DNA of 64,000 nt from Margaritifera margaritifera (taxonomy: Eukaryota; Mollusca; Bivalvia; Unionida; Margaritiferidae): the NCBI GenBank assembly GCA_029931535.1, contig JAQPZY010001659.1, positions 3,478,001-3,542,000 of the forward strand. Direction: 5' to 3'. How positions within the stretch are numbered: the stretch's first letter is position 1; the number at the start of each line of letters is the position of its first letter. Shown piece by piece: positions 47,330-57,662 of this stretch. The position numbers and the translations under genes are program-made. The notes below the pieces were generated by a model. It saw only the letters and a list, made by a program, of their open reading frames with translations. It was not told the DNA's origin and searched no databases.

Positions 47330-47999
47330 GGGTATCCCCTTGATTGATCAACCACCAGAAATTATGATATGTACAGATGCAAGCACAGCTGACAGCTAAC
47401 CCTATGGCACCCCTTTTCCAAGTCGATTAAAAGTCATGATCATGCCTGAGGTATGATCATTCCTGCATCAGTGGCACAACCCAGGTTGGCTGATGATGGG
47501 GGTCCCTCTGGAGAAGCCCCAAGCTGAAATGACGCTATGTACAGATGCCAGTATGCACGGTTTGGGGTGCCCACACATTGCCGAACATTGCCTTCTAGAA
47601 ATGAAGGCTGTCATCAAAATGCCTTTCAGTTCTGGAAGGATTGACTCAGGCAAAACTGTCCTAATTATGTAGGACAACTCGGTAGGGGTGACTTCTTCAA
47701 ACTGGGGCACCAAATCACCCAACCTGTGGGTTCTGATTTGGCAGTTTCTATGTTGGTATGACAACTCAGTATCAAAATACAAATCAGACACATTCCTGGC
47801 TGACACTCGATCCAGAAATGGTCAAGTAATTCACATGGAATGGTCTCTCCATCAATCAGTCTTTCTCCAGATTTGCGCACTTTGGGGGCATCCAATGATC
47901 GATCCTTTTGTGACAAGGTGGAATCACAAGTTGCCAACCTTTGTCTCTCTAGTTCCAGACCCAAAAACTTTGGCAGTGGAAGCACTGTCACTCAGCTGA
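47330..47999 (+). pseudogene. DIRS RNase H remnant
   Basis: Two RNase H-type starts occur in a row: MICTDASTADS (about 47,367-47,398) and MTLCTDASMHGLG (about 47,527-47,565), followed by LEMKAV (about 47,600), then the frame 47,688-47,999 with SSNWGTKSPNLWVLIWQFL, FLADTRSRN, and WSLHQSVFLQIC...DPFVTRWNHKLPTFVS, VPDPKTLAVEALSLS, the diagnostic C-terminal part of DIRS RNase H. Part of it is copied at 43,086. Confidence 0.85.
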
Positions 48000-48426
48000 A
48001 AGGGGTTGTGTGCCTTTTTTGCCTACCCACCCATGGCCTTGGTACCGAAAATAATCCAGAAGTTGCAGGGTCAAAACTGAAAGATGATTCTGATAGCCCC
48101 TTTCAGATGGGACAAGTCATGGGTCACCGATTTACTCAATGTAGTGAGAGATCTACCCAGGAAGATTCCGACCAAGCTGAATCTTCTCAGACCGCTGTGG
48201 TCATGGGCGTTCCACCCCTGCCTGGACCGTCTTCTTCTTCATGCCTAGCTCTTGTCCAGACAGCCTTGTGACACAGAGAATTTAATTCCTTGGATTATGG
48301 AGAAAATCTCGTGAACAACAAGGCCCTCCACTCTGAAGGCTGATATGGGAAAGTGGCATGTTTTCAGGGACGGGTGCCAAATCAATAACATCATCCCTTG
48401 AGTACCTCAATCCCTCAACTGGCCAA

Positions 48427-48427
<1 letters not shown>

Positions 48428-48472
<45 letters not shown>
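48428..48472. repeat. (AT)n microsatellite
   Basis: About 22 AT units between the RNase H and recombinase parts of the DIRS remnant. Confidence 0.96.
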
Positions 48473-48475
<3 letters not shown>

Positions 48476-48559
48476 CTTCGATGAGAAACAGTTGGCCCCA
48501 GTTACTATCAAAGGCTACTGCTCCATGATATTTGACACATTCCGACATCATGGCAGACA

Positions 48560-49245
48560 CGATATCAGTCACGATAAAGATCTATCGAATCTTTTAGCCA
48601 ATTTTGATTTGAATCAGCCAAAAATCCCTCACACTGTTTCCAAAATGGAATCTGCCCATGGCTTTAACATGGCTCAATTCAAATAAATTTGAGCCTTTAG
48701 CCCACACTTTGCTGAAGCTACTATTCTACAAAACATGTTTCCTGATAGCCGTAGCTTCAGTATGTAGGGTGAGCGAGTTACATGCCCTTTCCATGGACCC
48801 AAACAATCTTCAAGTCAGATCGGATGGTTCGGTAGTCAGTCGGCAATCAAAGAGTCATCATATGCTCCCTCTCTTCCATAGACATGTCAAGAGCAGCAGC
48901 CATGCAAGACCCTGTTCATGCATTCAAGCACTACTTGAAGTGCACAGAGGCGAGTCGTGGCACATGCAAGCGACTCTTTCTCCCAGTGAAAGATGGGAAG
49001 CAGTATATCACCCTCAAGCCCTGTCTTCTTGACTTAAGTGGGTTATACGCTTGGCGTACTCTGAGGTCTCATAAGATCAGGGTCACCTTATGAAGATTTC
49101 TGCTCATGAGATTAGAGCGATCTCTGCGAGCCTTGTGTTCGAACGTAACGTTTTTATACAAGATATAATAGAAGCTGTTGGCTGGGATGCTGAGTCATCC
49201 TTCTTGGGTTTTTATCTCAGAGATTTAGCTTCACAGAGATGAACT
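48560..49245 (+). pseudogene. DIRS tyrosine recombinase remnant
   Basis: In the frame 48,658-49,032, LLKLLFYKTCFLIAVASVCR followed by VSELHALS gives the first catalytic Arg region (R-x-S-E-L). After frame shifts, SAHEIRAISASLVFERNVF (about 49,105-49,160) gives the His-x-x-Arg pair, and SSFLGFYLRDLASQR (about 49,197-49,240) gives the Tyr. So Arg, His-x-x-Arg and Tyr are all still readable although frameshifts and a stop before SAHEIR break the gene. In the family this enzyme integrates circular DNA without a target duplication. Confidence 0.85.
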
Positions 49246-49550
49246 TGGAATCTGGTGGGTCCTGTGCCAGTGGCCCAGATGAACACCAGACCCAGTTAAA
49301 AGTCAACACAGCCAATGAGCTTCGCTGAAGTTTGGCAATGAAATTTTTGTCTGTAAGAAGGTTTCAATGATCATCTTCTTAACCAGATATAGGAGTAAAA
49401 GATCACATTACCCTAGGCTGTGTTGCTTATCAAATTAGGAGAACGGGTTATCGTTTACATGGAGAATCCAGCCATTATTCCCTAGAGAATATCCAAGGTA
49501 GAGGTCGGATGCTCAGCATTCCCTCCTATTACCTATTCTCCTAACATTAA

Positions 49551-49630
49551 TTTGATCGGGGAATGTATTTGAAGGAGAAAGCAATTTTGAAGTAAATTAT
49601 GTTTCTCCGAGAATACTTACCCGATCACAT
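49551..49630. repeat. DIRS internal hairpin (inverted repeat)
   Basis: An arm of about 39 bp (49,551-49,589) pairs with 49,592-49,630 (TTATGTTTCTCCGAGAATAC reads inward against GTATTTGAAGGAGAAAGCAA, with mismatches). The spacer is only 2-3 bases. Such structures belong to the inverted and complementary end repeats of DIRS elements. Confidence 0.7.
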
Positions 49631-49840
49631 CACTTAAAAAGCCTCCCAACCACCCCCACTATGCGACCATCCTTGTTGGTATTTGCTCTGTTAAAAAAAC
49701 TAGCGACACCTAGTGGTGGCAAAGGGAGGTAATGGATAAGTGTTATTGTCCTTTTTCTATATTATTTAGACAGAAAAGATGAATTTTCATCTTTAAATAG
49801 GGCTGGATTCGGGAGGTATCAGGCTTATATCCCTAAAGTT

Positions 49841-49882
49841 AATGTGATTGGGTAAGCATTCTTGGAGAAACATAATTTACTT
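49841..49882. repeat. DIRS terminal repeat-like copy
   Basis: AATGTGATTGGGTAAGCATT to TTTAC is the complement of 49,592-49,630 and ends six bases before the start of the hAT frame at 49,888. Confidence 0.7.
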
Positions 49883-49887
49883 ACTCT

Positions 49888-50618
49888 GTGGCAACAAAAA
49901 ATGTCAAATGTAACACTACTAAGAGACTGAGAAATTTTCAGCTGCATTGGGTTGATAGTTATCCCTGGCTTGAATTCATTGACTCAGAAGGAAAAATGTT
50001 TTGCAGTTATTGTAAACAATATTCCAGACTGGCACAGGTTGGAAATTCAACCAGTGTATTTGTCAATGGAACTGACAAAATCAGGATTGAACCAATCAAG
50101 TCTCATGACAATTCTGGACCTCACAAGGTCTGTTGCAGCACAGACTATATGTGTGACACTAGCCAGCATGTGCAGAAAATCCCTGAAGTTATAGTTGCTA
50201 CCACTACACTAGGAAAGGTCCTTTCAGAACTAATGTGATTGAAATGAAAAAAAACTTGAGAGCTCTCTTTAACACAGGCAATGTAGCCCATTATGGAAAA
50301 CCATTTTCTGATATGGAAATTCTGTGTACACTCCAGGAGAAGAATGCTGTTGAACTTGGTGATAATAATAAGAACAGATTCAGGGCAAGAGACTTTGTTC
50401 TATCAGTCGATCAAGCCTTGAGAGAAGAAGTTAGGGAAAGTCTGAATTCCAGTAAATTTCTTTCCATTTATGCTGATGGAAGTATTGATGCTACCTCATT
50501 GGAGCAAAAAATAATGCATATAAAATACATGGACAGTGGAAAACTGAAAACCTCTGATGTTACTAAATGTATTACATCAACCTATGTTTTTGACAAATTT
50601 AATTCTTTTAAGAAATAA
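49888..50618 (+). pseudogene. hAT-type transposase N-terminal part with TTF/BED-like zinc finger
   Basis: Frame 1 (49,888-50,238, 116 residues) reads NFQLHWVDSYPWLEFIDSEG, MFCSYCKQYS and IKSHDNSGPHKVC, the CxxC...HxxxxxH finger seen in TTF-type proteins of the ZNF862/hAT group. Frame 2 (50,235-50,618, 127 residues) overlaps it by four bases in another frame and reads NTGNVAHYGKPFSDMEIL and SSKFLSIYADGSIDATS, the first catalytic-core region (Asp of YADGS). It then jumps to the element's C-terminal tail, KFNSFKK. The RNase H-like core and dimerisation domain are missing. The frames were probably one protein. Confidence 0.75.
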
Positions 50619-50791
50619 ATATGTTGTACATTATTTCAGTTGTTCTTTCTATGGATTAAAGTACATACATCTCATAAAATCTTGATGAGTGATTAAAATT
50701 TTGGGACAAGTGAAAAGGTAGGTGGGAGAAGTGAATTTTCTGAAACCACTTGTCCTGGACAAGAGGATGCAAAAAAATGTGCTCAGCCCTG
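49888..50791 (+). mobile_element. hAT element remnant, copy 1 (N-terminal half kept, C-terminal half deleted)
   Basis: It begins within the transposase and ends with TGCTCAGCCCTG at 50,791, the same 3' terminus as copy 2 at 54,268. The left end is missing: DIRS terminal sequence abuts it at 49,882. After 50,560 the sequence matches the 3' end of copy 2 (for example AATTCTTTTAAGAAATAA and CCACTTGTCCTGGAC). Confidence 0.8.
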
Positions 50792-50879
50792 ACTCACTCC
50801 ATTTTCACAATAGTTATATGTTTTTTTATGTGTCTGCCATAAGTCAGGATGTTTTATGTTATGATACTGTCTATCGGTC

Positions 50880-51620
50880 TTTCTGTTACCAATTTTGTTT
50901 CTGCACAAAACCTTGAATTGTCCACCATCTACAGTTGACAAATTTTGTGGATGGCTTTTACTTGGGGTAAAGAAGAACCCTATTGATTTTGGGGCCAAAA
51001 TCTCAAATGTCAAAGTATCTGTGACTGAAATTTTTTTTTCCCCACACAATAACTGAGTTCATCACCATCTACAGTTAACAAACTTGCAGATGGTGTGCAT
51101 ATGGAGTAAGGAAAAACCCTATCGATTTTGGTGTCAAAAGTTAAGGTCACTGTGACTGAAAGAAGAAAATTGTTTCTGTGCAGTAACTTGAGTTCTCCAT
51201 CATCTACAGTTACCATACTTTGTGGATAACTTGCACTTGGGATAAAGAAGAACCCTATTGATTTTGGGGTCAAAAGGTCAAAGATCAAGGTTACTGTAAC
51301 CAAAAGAATATAAATGGTTTCCATACAGTAAGACCAGTTCTACATCACATACCTGTGCTCAATTTGTGGATGGCTTGCACTTGGGGTAAGGAAGAAGCTT
51401 GTTGATATTTAGGTGAAAATGTTATAGGCCAAGGTCACTGACTGAAACAAGAAAAATCGTTTCTGCACATTAGTTCTACATAACGGCCTGGACCAAACAT
51501 TGTGGATGGCTTACACACTGGGCAAGGAAGAAGCCTATTGATTTCAGGGTCAAAAGGTCAAATGTCCAGGTAACTGTGACTGAAAGAAGAAAAGCAGGTA
51601 TATACGTAGAGGACATGGGG
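50880..51620. repeat. Tandem repeat array, 5 units of about 136-143 bp
   Basis: Anchor phrases like AAGAACCCTATTGATTTTGG recur at about 50,972, 51,111, 51,247, 51,390 and 51,527. Each unit also has a 'CTACAGTT'- and 'GTGGATGGCTTGCAC'-type phrase and ends in 'GGTCACTGTGACTGAAAGAAG'-like sequence. Open frames over the array are not genes. Similar arrays are widespread in molluscs and are sometimes linked to Helitrons (general knowledge). Confidence 0.85.
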
Positions 51621-51777
51621 TGGGTGTATAATATGACCCTCACTGTATTCTTGTTTGACTTTAGATTCATCTCCATCATGGGGTAGGGGTTTGATGCAGG
51701 AGAGGTGAGGCTATATTTTCATAAGCAGATTGCTCACCATTCCTATAGTTCGATTTTTGTTGCTAAAACGAGCTTGG

Positions 51778-51862
51778 TATCGCTGGATTTGTGAGGTAGT
51801 GGATATACCCCTCATGGGTTATGATCAGGTAAGTATTTTCAAAGAAACAAACTTTACTCCAA
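51778..51862. repeat. Solo DIRS terminal repeat-like sequence
   Basis: GCTGGATTTGTGAGGTAGTG...ATGATCAGGTAAGTATTTTC...AAACTTTAC matches 49,802-49,882 in order with substitutions, about 1.9 kb downstream and in the same orientation. Confidence 0.6.
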
Positions 51863-52073
51863 AAACTTATTTCCCTGTTCCACTCAGAACTTTACCCTAC
51901 AGTGTATTTTAAGGACTTCATGGAATGTAATGAAATTTGGGGTGAGTCTTTATATTAAGTAGCCATAAATCGTGTTCGATTTTTACAGTTTTCTGGCAAA
52001 ATTGTATTGAGGAATGACCCCTGTTAGTTATAATCCTGTTTGAATAGGAACTTTGTCCTTGAATTTGTTTTGT

Positions 52074-52243
52074 GTTCAATAACTTTTGAAGGGCATCTGG
52101 GATTTAAATCAAAATTTGGTATGAGGTTTTTACATTAACAGAGAAAAAGAGAGCAACTTTGTCTTCGCCCCAGGCAATAAAACAGGGAGAAGTTGGGTGG
52201 TTCAAGGTGAAGTTTTGCGCCACTTTGCCTGGTTGTATGAACC
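52074..52243. repeat. Dispersed repeat copy and hAT-type right end
   Basis: 52,074-52,140 matches 44,911-44,985. 52,164-52,243 (GCCACTTTGCCTGGTTGTAT, then GAACCCTG) resembles the right end of the element at 36,729-38,401 (CACTTCGCCTGGTTGCGTGA, then CCCCTG). A matching left end was not found. Confidence 0.5.
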
Positions 52244-52843
52244 CTGTTTTTTTTTACAGTTTTCCACAATATTTTTTAAGTTATGGCTTCTGTTTGATGT
52301 AGACCTTTACCATTTAATTGCATTATATTAGCAGGGTGCATCCATGGCATATGGATACATTTCAAGTTTGTTTTTGGGTCTGTGAATGTAATGACAGTTC
52401 ATTTTGTTTTGCAGTCATTAAGAGATAAAAGAGTTGTCTACCCTTCATTTCACCTTCATTCATGTCAATGAAATAATGACAAGGACTAATCATAGTATGT
52501 TTTTATCAGTCTGATATGATGTGGCAGGTGAGCAATGCTTTGATCTTGAAAGCCCAGTTGCCACTATATTTTCATACCCCAGCTATGCCTAAAAACACTT
52601 GGATGCAATGACTTTTCTTAGAGTGGTTATTTTTTTAATTGAGAAATCTCAGACTAATTAATAATAATAATCCCTTGCAGTAATGTAAATTCATGCCATT
52701 GTTTACACATCACTTCTGCCATTTGCACAAGCACTTTTATCTGTAATAGCTAGATTTAATTGTCAGTCATTCTCTTTAGAAAATCCACAATGTATTTACC
52801 AATGAAAGAAGTCAGAAGAGTAATTGAATGAAATTTCTGATAG
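52244..52843. other. Intron 2, nothing recognised
   Basis: No open frame or repeat boundary that I can support. Confidence 0.4.
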
Positions 52844-54268
52844 CAGGGCTGAGCAAATCCCATAGCCCGACGTCCCGGACTAGTAATTTTTGAAGTCGGG
52901 CAAGTAAAATTTTCCAAGTCGCTAGTCTGGGACAAGTGCTTTTTAAAAAAGTCGGGCTAGTCCTTATTTTCGTGCTTTAATCACTATATCCACCTTTATT
53001 TGGCCAATCATGCCCTCCGGGCGTACTGAATACTTGATTCTACCCCTCTTCGTGTATACATTTACATTCTGTTACCACTTGACTGCTTATTGGGCTAAGC
53101 GACCAAATTATCGGCAAATCAAAACACGTCAAACAAAAGAAAGCCTGTATGATCAATTAGTAGTGTTTTAAGCGGCTTTGTTGCATTGAGTTTACTCAAG
53201 CCAGATTATCACGAGCGGCTCACTATGATTTGAATCCAGCGAGTCAGTGTAATTAAATTAATGAAAGGTACTTTACTGACATCAGTGTTGGTTTCTTTTA
53301 TGAACTGATTAAATGACAGTAATGATTCTTTAATTTTTAATTGATTATACAGATGATTAACGTCCACGTGCGATATTGCGTTTGAAGCAAAACAATTACG
53401 CTAATTAATGAGCTGTCTCTGTTTTTATTTAAAAGAGAAAATGTATGTTATGATCACTTTAGAAGTAGTTGTCAAGCAAGCTGATAGTTACTCTGTGGAT
53501 AAAATGAGTTTGCTAAATTATTTTCACAAGGAAGGTAATAACGGCGATTCGGAGAAGGAAAATTTTTTTGAAAGTGGAGGGATAAAACGTAAGACTGATA
53601 CTGAGAGTGTGGTAGCTATTTCTCCAAAGAGACATAAGCAACAATTTGTGATGGCAAAAAATATCAAATATGACAATACTAAGAGACAGAGAATTCTTGG
53701 AACATTCTTAGTGAATACTCCACCTAGTCTCAGTCAATTATGCAAACTATTAGAAATCATATTTGTTATAAGCCCATCCACTGCTGAGTGTGAATGAGGA
53801 TTTAGTTCAATGAACTTAGTCAAGACTTCTTTAAGGAATTCCTTAAACCAAAAGAGTTTACAAATGCTAGTGAAAATTTCCACAAATGGACCAGAGCTTG
53901 AGGACTTCAACCCAGACACAGCTATCAACTGCTGGCTTAGTGCTGGTGCAGGTGGCAGACATATACATGGACATTTTTTCAAATCCATCAGCTAAAACAT
54001 ATATACATGAACCTGAAGAAGCCAAATGTATAACAACCAATGTTTTTGAAAAATTAAATTCTTTTAAGAAATAATTATGTTGTATATTATTTCGTTTGTT
54101 TTTTCTATGGATTAAGTACATACATCTCATCAAATCTTGGCAAGTGATTACCATTTTGGGACCAGTGAAAAGTAAGGTGGGACTACTGAAGAGTAAGGTG
54201 GGACTAGTGAATTTTCTGAAACCACTTGTCCTGGACTAGTGGTTAAAAAAAAAATTTGCTCAGCCCTG
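52844..54268 (+). mobile_element. hAT element, copy 2, internally deleted, 1,425 bp
   Basis: Perfect 15-bp inverted ends: CAGGGCTGAGCAAAT at 52,844 and its complement ending at 54,268. Both flanks have TGATAG (52,838-52,843 and 54,269-54,274), a 6-bp duplication. Inside it has the transposase start and the C-terminal dimerisation region, but the catalytic middle is gone. Confidence 0.9.
53408..54074 (+). pseudogene. hAT transposase N terminus fused to its C-terminal dimerisation region
   Basis: The first frame (to 53,797) has MSLLNYFHKEGNN, a basic nuclear-type stretch KRKTD...SPKRHK, and AKNIKYDNTKRQRI, which matches copy 1 (NVKCNTTKRLRN). It then jumps to LSQLCKLLEIIFVISPSTAE, the hAT dimerisation motif. 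A TGA replaces the Arg codon of the conserved ECERGFS, most simply a CGA-to-TGA change. Then GFSSMNLVKTSLRNSL follows in frame, and the tail KLNSFKK ends as in copy 1. Confidence 0.8.
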
Positions 54269-54274
54269 TGATAG

Positions 54275-55021
54275 TGTCACTTAGTTTTATAATATTCCAA
54301 TCAAAATCCTGCTTGTAATTTATGTGCCTTGCGTTAATGTCGGCAATGGTGCACAAGGGAAGTTGCTGAAGTATTCCACATCATAGTACTGTGAATTTAG
54401 GAAGGGAAGAAAATGAAGGGATCATTATAAACAACTTTTTTGAGGTTGCTTTATTCAGGATCAGTTTATAGTCACATTCCTCAACTTTTAGTTGTCCTGT
54501 AGCATTTCACAATGAATGCACATTTGTTGACATAATGAAGTGTATGAGTAACTTGGTACTCGCAGATCCATATTCCACATGGTTAAAGTTGAATATGGCA
54601 GATGATCAATGGTTGGCAGTGGGGAATAGGTTTAAAAATAATTTCAGAATATTGGTTAATTTTGTTTAAATAAAACACATAGAATTGGAGTTATGTCAAA
54701 AATAAATGCAGAATAATACAGTAAAAATGCATCATTTTTTTAATAGCTAAAATAAGAGATCTGTAGTGCTGCAATGCATAGCAAAGATACAGAACTGCAA
54801 AAGAAATGGACTTCAAGAGATGTAAATTTGCTAAATTGTTGCTTCCTGGATTCAATTTTTTTTTTATTTCTTTACATGGTAATATTGTGTTTTCTTTATA
54901 TTCTTATCTCAAATAAACAAAAAAGATTAAGCATGACAGAAATTTTATTTTTTTCATTTGCATTCATTACAGGCAAACAATGCTCTTTCTGTGACTGCAA
55001 TAATAAATTAACACGACAATC
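54275..55021. other. Intron 2, nothing recognised
   Basis: AT-rich; the open frame 54,774-55,031 has no recognised motif. Confidence 0.4.
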
Positions 55022-55279
55022 GATTTCTTAGAATTTAACTTATTCAGTTTACTTACTACATCTACACATGACATTAAGGAAATAGTGAACTGTACATTTT
55101 CAGGGATTTTAGACTTAATAAAGTCTTTTAACTTTGTATATATCAAATACTAATGCAGAAAATACTAAGTTGGTAGACTTTATTAAGTCTAAAATCCCTG
55201 AAAATGTACAGTTCACTATTCCATTTATGTCATATGTAGATGTAGTAAGTGAACTGAAAAGTTAAATTCTAAGAAATTG
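55022..55279. repeat. Inverted duplication of the LINE 5' end
   Basis: 55,022-55,125 is the complement of 55,176-55,279 with few differences; the spacer is about 50 bp. The right arm is coding and runs into the reverse transcriptase frame. Together they form a long hairpin. Confidence 0.93.
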
Positions 55280-56770
55280 ACGGGGGTGGATCAGATAGGT
55301 CCATTCATCTTAAATAAATGTGTTGATATTATTGCTCCATGTCTTACCTACGTAACTAATGGAATCTTCCCATCTCAACTGAAGGATGCCAAGGTTATGC
55401 CTGTTTATGAAAAGGGTTCAAAATCAAATCCAGATAATTATAGACAAATATCTATGCTGCCAACCATATCCAAACTGTTTGAAAGACATGTTTCCAAACA
55501 TCTCAATGGTTACCTTTCAAAGTACTATTTAATTCACCCATCCCAATCAGGATTTAGACAGAACCACTCCTGTCGATCTGTGTTAACAAAACTCATTGAT
55601 GACTGGTTGCTTGCTATGGACAATGGAGAATTGGTTGCAACTATATATCTTAATTTTAAGAAGGCTTTTGATTTAGTTGACCATAATATACTTGCATGGA
55701 AACTTGAAAGTTCAAATATTTTTACTTATCTCTCTTATGGCTCAAATCATACCTATCTGACAGAAGCCAACAAGTTGTTATTGGTAACATTACATCGGAA
55801 CTGATGTCCATCAACAAAGGAGTTCCACAGGGATCTATTTTAAGGCCTGTATTATTCATATTGTTTATAAATGACTTGGCGCTGTATGTACAACATTCAA
55901 AAAATGATATGTATGCTGATGATACTACTTGCATAAGTCTGATTTTAATGTTAAAATGTTGAACAAATAATTGGGTGAAGATTTATATCAAGTTGAATAT
56001 TGGTACTCACTGAATAACATGTTTATCAATCCCCTAAAAACCAATGCAGTGATGCTTGGAACTTGACAAAGATTATCAGTGAACAGAAAGCTAAATCTTG
56101 AGCTGTATATTGAAGATAATCTAATTGAAAATGTTGACACAGAAAAACTTTTGGGAATTCATGTTGATAAGAATCTAGACTGGTGCAAGCAAGTGAAACA
56201 TGTTTGCTTTATTGTAAGCTGAAGAATTTATCTTTTACAGAGGATGAAAAGTTATCTACCATTCAACTATTGGAAATTATTTTACATTGCATTAATTCTT
56301 CCTCTTTTGGGCTACTGCTGTACAATTTGGGGAAATACAACTGATAGCAATATTGAAACAATCCGCAAACTTTAAAATAGGGCAGTAAGAATTATCCTGG
56401 ATTACCATTTAATACACCATCCAAAATTCTATTCTCGGAATTGAAATTTCTGAAATTTAAATACAGATTAGCCTACCACAAGTCATTATTGATGTAAAAA
56501 ATTAAGAATGAACATTGCCCTCAATATTTGCATGGCATGTTTCATTTTAAGTCAGAAGAACAATACCTAGGACCTAAATTGAGATCAGTTACAAATGATC
56601 AGTGCAGAATATCATTTCCAAAAACAAATACTTTTTAAAAAATCATTTGCTTACTCTGGTGCTAATTTATGGAATGAACTCCCCATAACAATTAGATCAG
56701 AAACAAATCTAAATGTGTTCAAAATAAAATTGTATGACCATTATCTTGAAGAGCAGTTGTCATTTTAAAT
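55277..56770 (+). pseudogene. LINE reverse transcriptase, C-terminal half of ORF2, frameshifted
   Basis: The frame 55,277-55,804 (175 residues) reads DAKVMPVYEKGSKSNPDNYR, SGFRQNHSC and YLNFKKAFDLVDHNIL (motif A; the first residues of F-x-D-F read Y-x-N-F, so the first catalytic Asp is lost). In other frames GVPQGSI (about 55,820) and MYADDTT (about 55,911-55,931) keep the motif-B and YADD boxes. After 56,200 further pieces give the C-terminal region, ending NELPITIRSETNLNVFKIKL (about 56,677-56,735) and a stop at 56,768. Confidence 0.88.
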
Positions 56771-56884
56771 ATTGAAATACATGCATATCATATACAGTTT
56801 GTGCTTTTATACTTAATGTATCCTAAGGGTCTTAGGGCAGAATAGTATATTATACTAACTGAGATACCCTCATAAAATAAAGTG

Positions 56885-56885
<1 letters not shown>

Positions 56886-56932
<47 letters not shown>
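56886..56932. repeat. (TTA)n LINE tail
   Basis: About 15 TTA units forming the 3' tail of the LINE. Confidence 0.93.
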
Positions 56933-56933
<1 letters not shown>

Positions 56934-57409
56934 CAAAAATAGATGATCTGCAGCTAAATCTGCTTCATTAAATCAATACTTTAAAGAAATACAAAAATTG
57001 TTCATCCTTTTTTGTCAGATTTGTTGAAATACATGAATTTTAAAATTATTTATTTATGTTAGTTTGGGACCATTTCAGCTGTTGTTTTTAAATCACATAA
57101 ACTTGATTTTCGCACACATCTACCTCCACAACTTTAACAATTTTTGGAGAGAATCATGAAATCCTAACCATGAACCAAATACATTTCTATAATTTTCTTT
57201 AAAACTGTAAAACTTGACATTAAGGCAGTCAGAGCTCCTGGATCTGAAGATTCCTGTGTGTTTCATACATACTGAAAAGGAAATGAAGTGCTATACATTT
57301 AATGCCCAGTGTCAGTCAGAATGTGGTATATGATGATGGCTTTATGCTGTAATTAGGACTTTTCAATGAATAATTGTATTGGTTTGACTATTAGAAGACA
57401 CAATGTCAT
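56933..57409. other. Intron 2, nothing recognised
   Basis: No open frame or repeat boundary that I can support. Confidence 0.4.
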
Positions 57410-57662
57410 GCATAACTCCCCAGGTGGCCAAGTAGTCTAAGGTGCTCTCCTTTACAGATCACTCACATCTCACCTCTGTCCGCATTTGTTCAAGTCATGG
57501 CTCGGCCAAAATGGTATGTGAGAAAGCTTGCCAGTAGCTTTCTGTGGGTTGGTGGTTCTTCCCGGGGTCTTTCCAGGTTCTTTCTCCACCAGATATACTG
57601 GCTACCATGTATAGCCTATCATGTGCTGAAAAAGGGTGTTAAACCCACAAAGCGCATAACTC
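57410..57662 (+). mobile_element. tRNA-derived SINE, copy 2, with 9-bp target duplication
   Basis: The body (57,419-57,653) matches copy 1 at 40,957: GGTGGCCAAGTAGTCTAAGG, a decayed B box, GAGAAAGCTTGCCAGTA, and ATGTATAGCCTATCATGTGC with TTAAACCCACAA at the end. GCATAACTC flanks both sides (57,410-57,418 and 57,654-57,662). It is more diverged than copy 1 and lacks the CAA tail. Confidence 0.92.

Larger units (their letters stand above)
45720..49882 (+). mobile_element. DIRS-type tyrosine-recombinase retrotransposon, decayed
   Basis: Reading the plus strand left to right gives the DIRS order: a Pro/Thr-rich gag-like stretch (about 45,750-46,650), reverse transcriptase, RNase H and tyrosine recombinase, then a hairpin and inverted-repeat region at 49,551-49,882. 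Stops and frameshifts are frequent in all parts. The left terminal repeat was not found. It lies in intron 2 of the host gene, and its right end abuts an hAT remnant. Confidence 0.85.
55022..56932 (+). mobile_element. 5'-truncated LINE with inverted 5' end
   Basis: The body runs from the inverted duplication to a TTA-repeat tail (56,886-56,932). The 3' UTR ends with AATAAAGTGTTTATTATT. The microsatellite-like tail and the RT sequence fit CR1/Jockey-type LINEs; the clade is not resolved by eye. Confidence 0.88.

Noticed and set aside
47468..47991. Two long minus-strand frames (112 and 108 residues)
   Set aside because: They are shadows of the DIRS RNase H coding on the plus strand.
50783..51679. 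Several minus-strand frames with similar sequence (KSIGFF)
   Set aside because: They come from the tandem array of about 140 bp units, not from a gene family.
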